In this document: positions 31,609-41,985 of the stretch, piece after piece
How the letters are laid out: the number at the start of each line of letters is the position of its first letter
How positions within the stretch are numbered: the first letter of the stretch is position 1
Assembly (NCBI GenBank): GCA_022661535.1
Contig: JAKULF010000001.1
Location: 1,674,001 to 1,738,000 of the forward strand
Length of the DNA stretch: 64,000 bases
Source: Eutypa lata
Lineage: Eukaryota; Ascomycota; Sordariomycetes; Xylariales; Diatrypaceae
Direction: 5' to 3'
Made by a program: the position numbers and the translations under genes
Notes under the pieces: generated by a model
Told to the model about the DNA's origin: nothing
The model's input: the letters and a program-made list of their open reading frames with translations, nothing else
Databases searched by the model: none

Positions 31609-33319
31609 GGAGAGAAAAGTGCATGGGAATCTGGGCAGAGAATTACCAACAGTGTCGTAGAATGATCGAACATGCTTGCTTTGAAAGTCATTGATTAAGA
31701 GTATGTGAATGATGTAAGATGTACTTCCAAAGCTAGCCAGACGTTTCCCCTTTCAGCTATATAAAAACCCAATGAGACTTCTGACTTGCATCTCTACGAA
31801 AGTGACATATGCTACAAGCCTTTAATGAACGGGACGGCGATGAAAAGTCCAAGGAAGAGGGAAACCTATGATCGATCTCATTATAAAATCCAATCAATAT
31901 CGTACGCATGTGCATCGACTTTCTCATTCACGCTGCTGAAATCTAATCGAACTATGTATCTTCCCTAGCCTTGCTTCACAAAGTATGTAGCTGACTAGAT
32001 TCTCTGTCTAGCACTACGTCTGCCTATCACCATCTTACGCGGCTTAGTGCACCTTGGCGATAGTAGTTTACAAGTCGTATATTGTTCTCGTTCACCGTCC
32101 GTAGATATGTAGTAACATAGAGCTAGTTTTGGAGCAAACCGTAGCTAGAAAGGCCGGATAACCCGAGTCGGTTTGTATGGAGATGCAAGGTATGACCCGA
32201 GACTTACCACTCGAAATCCGAAATCCCTCAAGTATTCTTTTACGAATAGATTGAGCCTTCGCCACTGACTCGGTACTGAGGGTTGTGAAGCCATGGCATG
32301 CGGAGAAATTTGGTCTTCGGGTGCTTGGCGGCATGCTCCTTGAGCGGGGAAATCACGTAGCCTAATTACCTACATACATAGGCCTCATCTTTCTGTCTTT
32401 CCAACTCACCGTTATCCGAAACCGTATTGCATCTATAGGTTATAGGTTAACCTACAATCAACCATTACCTCCCTTTCCTTTTATGTCCTCGATCCTTACT
32501 TATATTGCAATTGTTTCATAGAGGTGACTACATGACTACTTGCAATAAATAAGCTGCACAACGCACCTGGTCTAGCAGTTTACCTAGGCAGCTCTAGGTA
32601 GCAGGTGAGAAAATATTCTCCAACTATCAACCCCGCAGCGACGATGTAGTGTTGCGGGGTTCTACCGATCGTTGTAACCCCTAACCCCTGACCCCAGACT
32701 CCAATACCCCCTGCCCCTGGCCCAAACTTGCGGGTCTCGGGTTCCCCACGGCCAAATTATCACAAACTAGAGCGATCTAATTATCCACCAATTCTCCCCA
32801 TCTCTCCCCATAGCTTCATTGCCATCACCAATCTCCAGACCAAAAGCTGGTCACCGGGTCATGACATCAATCGTGAGTGCGTATGTAGAAGTAAAATTCA
32901 GTATAAGCCGCTTGAACGCCCACTAGTTAAGGCTTTATACCAAGACTCAAGCCTGTTCTTTAGCTTCTCTATATTGAGCTACTAACTACCACCACGTGGA
33001 TTGCCAAATGAACTACTGCAGTTCCAACCCGGAATCGGTCAGAGTACGGCCGACAGCTATGACGAACTGGTAGAAGCTCCATGCGAGTCAGCCTTGGAAA
33101 GTAGAAAATAGAAGGAAAAAAAAGGAAAAAAAGAATATTGGGATTGCCGTTCCTGGAAATGTGATGACATCTTCGGTGAGGATCGCCGAATTGAGATCGA
33201 ATCTACGTTAGCTGGGCAACGCTTCCTTCAACTACCTAGGTATATATATATATATATATATATATAAAGCCTGCCCTCGCTAATCTAACGAAGATCGACC
33301 GGCATAAGACCTCCTGCCA
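31609..33319. promoter_or_regulatory. Intergenic; promoter of alpha-galactosidase
   Basis: About 1.7 kb. The last 80 bases before the alpha-galactosidase ATG contain a TA run (33241-33266) that includes a TATAAA. A C-rich patch at about 32665-32720 has CCCCTAACCCCTGACCCC. No gene seen. Confidence 0.45.
33241..33266. repeat. (TA)n run with TATAAA, 55-80 bases before the alpha-galactosidase ATG
   Basis: Thirteen TA units ending in TATAAAG. The position fits a TATA element for the downstream secreted enzyme. Confidence 0.8.
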
Positions 33320-35719
33320 ATGGGTAAGCATCAGTCTCTCAAGATGTTTTCCAATTCAACCGTAAGGCGTCTTTTCGCCCCCGCCACCTTAGCATTGGTT
33401 CTGGCTTACCCAGTTACAGCCCAGAACAGCTCATACAATACTGGTAAGCCTGACTGCTGAATATGACTTTCCTTAGTCGCGTTACTAACCCTTAACAGGT
33501 GTGGTTGTTGATGGCAAGGAGTTCGCACTGAATGGCAATGGGGTCTCTTATCGCTTCTATGCGGACGAGACGGGCGATCTCATTTCAACACACTTCGGAG
33601 GCCCCGTAACGGAGAGCATCATCACGCCGCCTCTCCCCGATCCAAACGGATGGGTCGGGCTGCCCGGCCGCGTGAGAAGGGAATATCCAGATCTCGGTCG
33701 TGGCGACTTTAGGATCCCTGCGTTCCAGATCCGCCAGTCTGAAGGATACACCGTCAGCGACTTTCAATATAAGTCACATGATGTTATCCAAGGTAAACCT
33801 GCTCTCCCGGGCCTGCCAGCTACCTTTGGAAGCGAGGGCGAGGTTACGACACTGGTCGTTCATCTGTACGATAATTATAGCTCCGTGGCGGCGGACCTCT
33901 CTTACTCCATATTCCCGGAGCACGATGCCATCGTTCGGAGTGTAAATATCACGAATGAGGGGCCGGATGACATTACACTGGAGAAGATCTCAAGTCTTAG
34001 TGTGGATTTACCTTACGAGGATCTCGACATGATAGAGCTGAGGGGTGATTGGGCGCGTGAAGCCCAGAGGGTCCGAAGAAAGGTTGAGTATGGGACTCAG
34101 GGGTAAGCCGTCTTGAATTCGAATTCGTCACACAACACCTTGGTCAGTCAGTCAGCTAACTTGCCAATTGTAGATTCGGGAGTCTTACGGGATACTCTTC
34201 TCACCTACATAACCCATTCTTGGCTCTTCTATCCCCTACTACGACCGAATCGCATGGCGAAGCTTGGGGATTCTCCTTGGTCTACTCGGGGTCCTTCTCG
34301 GTCGATGTCGAGAAAGGGTCCCAGGGCTTCACTCGAGCCATTCTCGGTTTAAACCCTTACCAATTCTCTTGGTCACTGGGACCCGGCGAGACTTTCACGT
34401 CTCCCGAGGCAGTATCGGTGTACTCGGACTCTGGCGTCGGAGGCGTATCGCGCAAGTTCCATCGTCTCTATAGAGACAACTTGATCAAGAGCCACTATGC
34501 GAAAGAAGACCGTCCTGTTTTGCTCAACAGCTGGGAAGGAGCTTACTTCGATTTCAACGAAAGCGTTATTTACGACCTCGCCGATGCGTCGGCAGATCTT
34601 GGCATCAAGCTCTTCGTGATGGACGATGGCTGGTTCGGCGACAAGTACCCGCGACTATCCGATAACTCGAGTCTCGGCGACTGGGTAGTCAACAAGGACC
34701 GATTCCCGGAAGGACTTGGACCTCTCGTCGATCGCATCACGCAGTTGGACGCCGGGAACTCGTCGGAGAAGATCCGCTTCGGCATATGGTTCGAGCCCGA
34801 GATGGTCAGCCCCCACTCGGAACTGTACGACGCCCATCCGGACTGGGCACTCCACGCCGACGGGTACCCGCGAACGGAGAGGCGGAACCAGCTGGTGCTC
34901 AACGTGGGCTTGCCCGAGGTCCAGGACTACATCATCGACTCGGTGTCGAAGATCCTCGAGAGCGCCGACATCTCGTACGTGAAGTGGGACAACAACCGTG
35001 GGATGCACGAGACGGCCAGCCCCAACACGAGCCACAGCTACATCCTCGGGCTGTACCACGTGTTCGAGGTGCTCACGACCCGGTTCCCCGACGTGCTCTT
35101 CGAGGGGTGCGCCTCGGGCGGCGGCCGCTTCGACCCCGGCATGCTGCAGTACTTCCCGCAGATCTGGACGTCCGACGACACGGACGGCCTCGAGCGCATC
35201 GCCATCCAGTTCGGCACCTCGCTCGTGTACCCGCCGTCGACGATGGGGGCCCACGTCTCCAACGTGCCGAACCACCAGACGAGCCGCACGACGCCCTTCA
35301 CGTTCCGCGCCCACGTGGCCATGATGGGCGGGTCGTTCGGGTTCGAGCTGGACCCCGCCGACCTCGAGGAAGACGACAAGGTCCTGATCCCGGATCTCAT
35401 CGCCCTCGCCGAGCAGCTGAATCCCATCGTGATCCAGGGCGATCTCTGGCGTCTCAACTTACCCGAGGAGTCGAACTGGCCCGCGGCGCTGTTCATCACG
35501 CCTGATGGTGAGAGTGCCGTGCTGTTCTGGTTCCAGGTTCGCGCGAATATCAACCATGCCGCGCCGTTCTTGCGCTTGCAGGGTCTGGATCCCGCTGCGA
35601 GGTATACGGTTGAGGGAAATGCCACGTACTCGGGTTTGACGTTGATGAATATTGGATTGCAGTATTACTTCGATGGCGATTATGATAGCAAGGTGGTGTT
35701 GATTGAAAAGGCTTCCTGA
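33320..35719 (+). CDS. Secreted alpha-galactosidase, GH36, three exons
   Basis: Exons are 33320-33443, 33499-34102 and 34174-35719; introns of 55 and 71 nt have GTAAGCC donors. The product is about 757 aa. A signal peptide is visible (basic STVRRLFAP then hydrophobic [14 protein letters not shown]). GH36 landmarks: the N-terminal beta-sandwich ([20 protein letters not shown]), [46 protein letters not shown], the nucleophile Asp in SYVKWDNNR (about residue 515), [17 protein letters not shown], and the acid/base Asp in [12 protein letters not shown] (about 577). It releases terminal alpha-galactose from raffinose-type sugars and galactomannan outside the cell. Several N-x-S/T sites are present. 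Exon 3 has a strongly GC-rich, C/G-ending core (about 34780-35420) unlike its ends. No break seen. Confidence 0.95.
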
Positions 35720-36559
35720 GTTGAGGTAGAATCATACTGGGGCGAAAAGAGGAAGCCGTAACTTGGTCGTGCTATCGGTCGAAGGACAGCGTATATCCTG
35801 CTTAGGGTCCTCATTTAGTGATGAAACGGCTATTTAGATTAATAATTTAATGTCGAGGATCATGATGAATCTACGTTACTACCCGTGATAAGGAGTATTG
35901 TTAACAACGCTCGTGGGTGTCAGAACAAGTGTGTCCCAAGACTTTCTAGTTAATGGATCGTCTATGCATGGATAGGCGTCACCTAGGTGTGGAGCCCCTA
36001 TGGTGGGTGAACGTGAATTACCCCTATTTATAGTAGTGGCCCCACCCTATTGCACTAGTTGTTTTGGTGACTAAGCACCCCTGACCACTACAGAGATAGG
36101 TGGCCCTATCCACTATACCAGTTATATCTAGGATAGCAAATCCTTAGATACTGATGTACTGTGTTTGCCGGTCGCTGACAGATGCCTACGTGGATAGTTG
36201 CTATCTATCGGCTAAAGTAATTGCAATAGTGTAGACGTGGGATTTCTTACGGTTGTATTTTAGCCAGGTCACTTACCTATAATAGTATCTAGTTATAGGA
36301 CTTATAGGCTGAAATAGATCAAGATTATGGCAGCTATGTTCTGTAGCTAGGTGCACCAGATAAGGGTCAAACTAGTATGCAGTGGACGGTAGGTAGTGGT
36401 AGATGTCACGAAAAGCATTTCGTGGCTAGCATTACTCTTGTGTAACGTTGTAAAGGGGGAGCCTAGCCTTGTGCGTCCCTTATACTTCCAGGGGAGTCTG
36501 GACCAGCTACATAGATAACTGCCTCCTTGACGTTACACCACATGGTACCAGATCATCAC
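35720..36559. other. Intergenic between convergent genes
   Basis: About 840 bases between the ends of the alpha-galactosidase and pseudokinase genes. It contains a small inverted-end segment at 36441-36537 (TGTAACGT...ACGTTACA). No gene seen. Confidence 0.45.
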
Positions 36560-38182
36560 CTATGTTGCGGCAGTGGTCATGTTTTCAAGAGGGTCCAAGA
36601 CTTCTTGCATGAAGTCAGAATCCTTGATTGGGGAATCATCCAAACCAAGACACCAAGTAACGACCCTCTGATACTTAGCACCCACGCTCAAGCCCAGATC
36701 CCGACTGATGTGGCACAGTCTGTTTGGCCAGGTCACTCGGTCTCTTTCAAGTCTCCTCGTAACTGTGCTTATAGGCTCCCAAAGGCCAATCTGAAGTAGA
36801 ATGACTCCCAAGCTGTAGATGTCATGGTTCTTAGTATACTTCTTTATACCGTCCTTGTGCCACTGTAGGCGGTCGGGATGCCGGAATACCTCCATGTTCC
36901 GCAGGGCGATTGTATCCCTCTGTTGTCGGGTGATGGCATTCTCCCAGCTACAGGTCCCCTCGGAGAACGTGATCCCGTCATTTGACCGTATCATGTCGAA
37001 GCCCATGATGTACGGGTCACCCGTAGTATATGGAAACCGTGCGGAAGGCAGGACGTCCGACCGCTGGAGGGTGATTATGCTAGATGAAGTTATATTCTTG
37101 TGTACGAATCCCGCCGTGTGGAGGAAGAAGACTGCATCAGCGAGCTTTTGAGCGAGCTTAAGTCGCTGCTGTAGAGGAAGCCAAGCTCTGTTCCTGGCAA
37201 CTATGGCTGAGTAAGGGCACCGATCTATCATATCTGCGAGCGTGAGCACCTCATCGATAGGGTGCTGCGGGGTATGGACGAATAGAAATCTATTCTTCTG
37301 CGGCTCATAGAAAAAGTACTCCACTTTCAGCAGACAGATGTTGGTATTAGGATCGAGCATGTGTAAGGCTGCAGCGAACTCCCCCACGTCAGACTTGAAC
37401 CCTCGAAACCTGTCAGTCCCGGGGTCAATTGCCGGGGGACACGGACGGGTGGCTAGGATGTACTGCTGAGATTCGATGAACAAGGGTCCAAACATAGCGC
37501 CGTCGCCGTTCACTTCCAGCTCCCGGAGGAGCGCGGCTGGTGGTTCGCGCTCCAGTTGTGCAACTTTTTGCCTCTTAGAATGCGAAGCGAGTTTCGCAAA
37601 CTGCTGCATCTTGAAATTGGAATTCAGCAGGACTGCAGCCGGCGCCTCAGCCACCAAGGTCGATGCTCTTGAAAGGGTGGATGAGACAGGAAAGGAAGAG
37701 ACTGGAGTAGCAGGAATGATATCCCTTATCTCAGGGGGGAGACCAAGAAGCCTGATGTCGAATCGATTCGTCCACTCGTGAAGCTCCTGCTCTAATTCCT
37801 TGAGGCTGCCGCGGCGCGCGACCCATAAGCCTTGGTTTATGGTCCGCCCCCAAAACCCAGATGCTTGTATCTTAGCAAGGCTGCCAGATACCTTGTTAAT
37901 CAGGCAGACTAGGTAACCAGCCGTTTCGTTTATCAAGCTGTCCTCTGCGGTAGAATGGTTTCCATAACTCTGAAATTCTCGCTCCTTCAGGTGGAGACTG
38001 ATTGCTTCTAACACACGGAGGTCCCATCTGAATCGGCAATAGAGAGACCGAGCTTCGTCCGAGTAGGATGAACAAGCCTCAAGGTAGATGAGAACCATAT
38101 TTCCCGCCGTGGTGGCGGTTGTGAAGACGTCCATATCTGACGCCCAAATGGATGTACACTCTGTTGGGTTCCTCTCCAACAT
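36560..38182 (-). CDS. N-terminal helical (HeLo-like) domain plus pseudokinase
   Basis: Single-exon gene of 540 aa. The N-terminal 150 residues are helical (TTATTAGNMVLIYLEACSSY, RFRWDLRVLEAISLHLKE, AGYLVCLINKVSGSLAKIQ), of the kind found before kinase-like domains in fungal incompatibility and prion-propagation proteins (HeLo-type; similarity by eye). A variable linker follows. The kinase-like half shows RLKLAQKLADAVFFLHTAG, but the catalytic loop is FVHKNITSSSI where an active enzyme has HRDLKxxN, and GFDMIRS stands where DFG is expected; no glycine loop or VAIK lysine is recognisable. KNHDIYSLGVILLQIGLWEPI keeps the helix F region. So it is probably catalytically dead and acts as a scaffold or sensor. 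It is divergent from the active kinase at 39207 across about 1 kb. The start could also be the Met at DVFTTATT. Confidence 0.8.
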   Translation of the reverse strand: MLERNPTECTSIWASDMDVFTTATTAGNMVLIYLEACSSYSDEARSLYCRFRWDLRVLEAISLHLKEREFQSYGNHSTAEDSLINETAGYLVCLINKVSGSLAKIQASGFWGRTINQGLWVARRGSLKELEQELHEWTNRFDIRLLGLPPEIRDIIPATPVSSFPVSSTLSRASTLVAEAPAAVLLNSNFKMQQFAKLASHSKRQKVAQLEREPPAALLRELEVNGDGAMFGPLFIESQQYILATRPCPPAIDPGTDRFRGFKSDVGEFAAALHMLDPNTNICLLKVEYFFYEPQKNRFLFVHTPQHPIDEVLTLADMIDRCPYSAIVARNRAWLPLQQRLKLAQKLADAVFFLHTAGFVHKNITSSSIITLQRSDVLPSARFPYTTGDPYIMGFDMIRSNDGITFSEGTCSWENAITRQQRDTIALRNMEVFRHPDRLQWHKDGIKKYTKNHDIYSLGVILLQIGLWEPISTVTRRLERDRVTWPNRLCHISRDLGLSVGAKYQRVVTWCLGLDDSPIKDSDFMQEVLDPLENMTTAAT

Positions 38183-39206
38183 TTCAATCCCAATATTTGG
38201 AGCGGGGATGTCCTCTAACAGGTGGTCACGTAAACATGTCGTATTCTAAGTAGAGCCTATCAGATCATACGTCAATGGACAATACCCCTCACACCTCTCA
38301 CCGGTTATCCGGTACAGAAGCCGCAAATGTAGGATTATAGTAAGGCAACTAGAACGTGCAGTATAATTGAAGTAGGGGGTCAGTATAAGCCGTGGCGTCG
38401 CCGAGGACTTGGTTGCCTAAAAGATGAGGATGGTATGGTGTGTATCATCGAGCCTACCTATTTTCATGTCGTTGGACTAAATATATGCAAATGATTTATT
38501 AACTACACAGCATTTGACTCGGGGTACTGTAGCCGATACGTATGTATCGGAAAAGCAAGCCATACCTGACAAAGACCGAGGTGTGGAAGCTCTGCTGATA
38601 GGAGGTCATGTACGGATGCATGAATATAAACCAATCTAGGCTCTTAGCCATCCTACATCAGGAGTAAGGCAATACCCCGGGTAGGAAAGTATACTTATTA
38701 GAACCTAGAGGTGACGCGTTAACTACCACGCCCATCCCGCGAAGGAGTGGAAAGGGCTACGATTTTCAGCCATCTGATAAGCTTGCTTCACGCGCTGTCA
38801 CCCTATGTGCATAATTATTGAATGTCATGCCATTCACGAATATTCAGATAGGTCTAGAACGAATTGGCGGCGTGCGCGCATCTATTTCCCCTATTCATGT
38901 ACCATCCTGTTCATGTATTATCCCACTCGCTGCAAGTCAGAATGGTGAGCATCTCTTGGTAGTTTGTTGACTAATTTGGATAACACATATTATCTCGGAA
39001 CAAAAATGACGTCGTAGTATTAACTGGTCTTGATGTTTATTCTATATATCTAGTTGCACCGTGCTGCGAGCAAGTTATACTACACCCGTCCAACTACGGC
39101 CTCAGATATATACCAATTTCATTTCCTCCCTCATTATTAAGGATCGTATTGGGCATAACCAGCCTATATAAGCCTTTAAAGTTACGGCCTGTAGCAAAAC
39201 GGTCTC
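38183..39206. promoter_or_regulatory. Shared divergent promoter region of pseudokinase and kinase
   Basis: 1024 bases between two divergent starts. A TATATAAG lies about 40 bases before the kinase ATG. No gene or repeat seen. Confidence 0.5.
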
Positions 39207-41124
39207 ATGGCTAGACCTGCTATTCACACCGTCGACTGTGACGAGCCAATGTATCTAGAAGATTTGGATGGTAGTAGAATCTCTAACTACAACTTCGAAA
39301 GATGCCTGAACCTGTACAACTACCATGTGCCTCCTTGGTACCGACCTATGGATGTTCAGCGCTTTGAAACCATACCAGATGAAGTCACGGGACGACCATC
39401 ACTATTCCTATACAAGCAAGAACTGTTGGATTTGAATCGATGGATACAGTATGTCTAACCTCTTTCTCCAATCAATTTATAAGGAGAGATACTCATACAT
39501 CAATTTGTCAAGAAAACGTGGTCAGCCCCGCCACTTTATAGACCACAAGGTCATCGAAGATACGATCGGAGCCCTTGATAATCAGGATGTCATGACAAAA
39601 ACCGGGGCTGCATTTTCTGAATACTCCGAAGAGGAGCCAATCCCTGCTCTAATTAGTCTTGAAGGCGGTCTAGACGGTGTCGACCAAGATGCAGCTTCCC
39701 TTTTACTCTCGGTAGCGCATCCCTCTACAATGCCCTTTCTATCCCAGGAGCTCCGTCAGTGGCTAGTCCCAAGTCAGGCACACACCAAGACATTCACACA
39801 TTCAGAATGCAGAGATCTTTTACATCAAGTAAAAGACCTAAGGGCAAGGCTAGGAGATTTCAAAGCTGTCCAGCTCGAGAAAGTGGCGTTCGTGTTGAAG
39901 TGTGAGCGAGAGATGATCGGTGAGTTTTAGGAACAGATATTCACGGATGAATATGTGAAATATAGTATATAGCTAATCGCGCCAGCAGAAATCAAGGACT
40001 CAAGTATAAGGGTACCTAGCAGCACCACCCATGTGAGCAGCGGGGCATCTGGGTATATATATGTAGTCGAGAAGGAAGAACGCAAAGTTGCGATCAAACG
40101 TATACCGGTGGTACCCAATCTTGACCGCTACGGTCTGTTCAGGGAGATACGACACTCGTGGTTGTTATCTCAGGTACGTATTAACATGATGATTGGCTCC
40201 ATTCAAGTCAGGTCTTAATATTTGCAGAAATCGCCACAGCACTTTGTTCAATTCCTTGGGTGGAATGAGGATCCACAGAACATCCTGTTTGCTATGGAGC
40301 ACATAGAGTTCGGAGACTTGGGCAGGCTACTCGTGAGTATGGGAGCGAGTTGGAAGGAAAGAGACACGAGAAGTGTCACTAGACAGATATTGCAAGCCCT
40401 AAAGGTCATACATGAAGCCAGCATGGCTCATCGCGACCTTAAGCCTGAGGTGCGTCTCTCCTTTTGCCTATGGTGGACATGAGGGATATTAGATATACTA
40501 ATGGATTCCCATTAGAACATTCTCGTTGTTTCAAACCAACCTGGCAAGATTCACATCAAAGTTTGTGACTTTGGAATCTCAAAGCGATTGTCTGCACGAG
40601 GAACCTCAGTCTATCGGACTTATTGTGGTACCCGGGCATACAAAGCACCAGAGATCATTGGCATGATTCAGGAGGAGGAGGAGGAAAGTGGTACCAACAA
40701 CACGAATTCTATACCCCGGTTCTTGTATAACGCAACAGTATACCGCCTTTACAGCAAGTTTCGCGGACGCCACTCGACGGGAGCATATACTGAGAAAGTC
40801 GATCTATGGTCACTCGGTTGCATCATCTACAAGATGGACCAAAAAACCGATCTCAACCGGACAGGAGCGACTCCCACTGAGGCACGAACCAACAAGGAGC
40901 TTAGGAAGAAATTGGAGAAGATGAGTATAGAGCGTAGCGGGATTGAGTTTGTGAAAAGGCTTATCCAGTATGATAGCGCCAAACGACCTTCTGCCGCTGA
41001 TGCTTTGCAGAAAAATACGTGGCTAGCTGAGCGCCAAGCAAGCTCCAGTTCCAAAAGTTCCATATCTATATCTCAACGAGGACCATCTAGTATCTGGAAA
41101 GGTAATTCCAGGTCGAGTAAATAA
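39207..41124 (+). CDS. Serine/threonine protein kinase with novel N-terminal region, five exons
   Basis: Exons are 39207-39448, 39489-39919, 39989-40173, 40228-40449 and 40516-41124; introns are 40, 69, 54 and 66 nt, all phases agree, about 562 aa. Residues 1-240 have no family I recognise (YLEDLDGSRISNYNFERCLNLYNYHVPPWYRP; PFLSQELRQWLVPSQAHTKTFTHSECRDLL). The kinase domain is complete: glycine loop SSGASGYIYVV, lysine VAIKRIP, helix C REIRHSW, gatekeeper/hinge FAMEHIEFGDLGRLL, catalytic loop MAHRDLKPENILVV, KVCDFGISKRL, activation segment TYCGTRAYKAPEI and VDLWSLGCIIYKM. An unusual 40-residue acidic and Asn-rich insertion (QEEEEESGTNNTNS...) lies between APE and DLWSLG. The C-terminus is Ser-rich. 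Intron 1 (40 nt, acceptor GGAGAG) is the least certain junction. It pairs divergently with the pseudokinase. Confidence 0.85.
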
Positions 41125-41985
41125 CGAGGAATTTCTAGGTTGTGAAAATTGGTCTTTACATATTAGATAGTCTTAGTTGAGTTTATTTAAAATGCCATCA
41201 CCAGTTCAGATGACATGTGATTGGATTGCAATAAAGTCAATAGGCAACCCAGAGCGGGCTATTTTTCTTGTTCTTTCTAATACCCAATCAAAACAGGAAA
41301 GCAAAGATGGCCGTCTACTTGATTTGGTCAGCCTGGAGATGGGCAATGTTGTCTTTGATGTCTTTACACCAGTCAGGACGTGACGCAATGTGGACTATAA
41401 CGCGAGAATACCAAGCCGGGAAGTGATACATAAACCCCAGAAGATGACCGCGGTCTTGAACCCGAAGTTAAGAATTCATTTGATGATCGCAACAATGGTA
41501 AACTTGGGTAGTGAGATAGTCTAGATTATAACTGCCGCTCCGATAACGTCCTATTTGAGGGCCAAGACGACATTCTCTAGAGAGACGACATCTTCCACTT
41601 GTTTACCAAGACCGTAGTGAATCCCAATTGATATGAATATGCAGGTGACGAGAACGACCAGCAGACACAGAACCGGGATCCAATCATCAAGGCCGAGGGT
41701 TGTGGCCGAAGGTAGTGCAACAATAAAAGCGCACGGCTACTACAACTGGAGATATACAATAATTTTCAGTGAAAGACTTTCACAGTCGCTCAAATGGTTA
41801 TGCTTCTAAACGGACTCGTCATGGTCGCCATCACTAGAAGTAATACGGGTTGGTATGATGTTTCCTTGGAAGATTAGTAGGTTAAGGAGGTGGTGGTTAG
41901 GATACTCAGAATAAGATGCTCGCCTGTTGTACCTCTACTTACTTCCACCCCTTTATGATATCCCGCCCATACCGAAAGGTTCACC
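41125..41985. other. Decayed region between kinase and O-methyltransferase remnant
   Basis: Apart from the rhodopsin-like remnant (41415-41740, separate entry) I see no gene in these 860 bases. Confidence 0.4.
41415..41740 (-). pseudogene. Remnant of fungal rhodopsin-like integral membrane protein
   Basis: One minus-strand frame reads LGLDDWIPVLCLLVVLVTC, FISIGIHYGLGKQVEDV, then VVLALK, DVIGAAVII, TISLPKFTIVAIIK and ILNFGFKTAVIFWGL. This is the order of the fungal rhodopsin-domain membrane proteins (W/DDW helix start, HYGLGKH..ED, SLPKF, then KRIL). The frame is broken by in-frame stops: TAG at 41551-41553, TAG at 41521-41523 and TGA at 41476-41478. The second falls where the family has Trp (TGG to TAG) and the third where Arg is usual (CGA to TGA); both are transitions of the RIP type. 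Only about 110 codons are recognisable, so the gene is both truncated and mutated. Assignment is from memory of the family pattern. Confidence 0.62.

Noticed and set aside
32665..32690. Interstitial telomere (CCCTAA) repeat
   Set aside because: Only about two imperfect units within a generally C-rich patch.
34655..35505. Long frames of 219 codons (minus) and 239 codons (plus) inside the alpha-galactosidase
   Set aside because: They are Arg/Val/Pro-rich shadows of a GC-rich coding stretch whose correct frame has all GH36 motifs.
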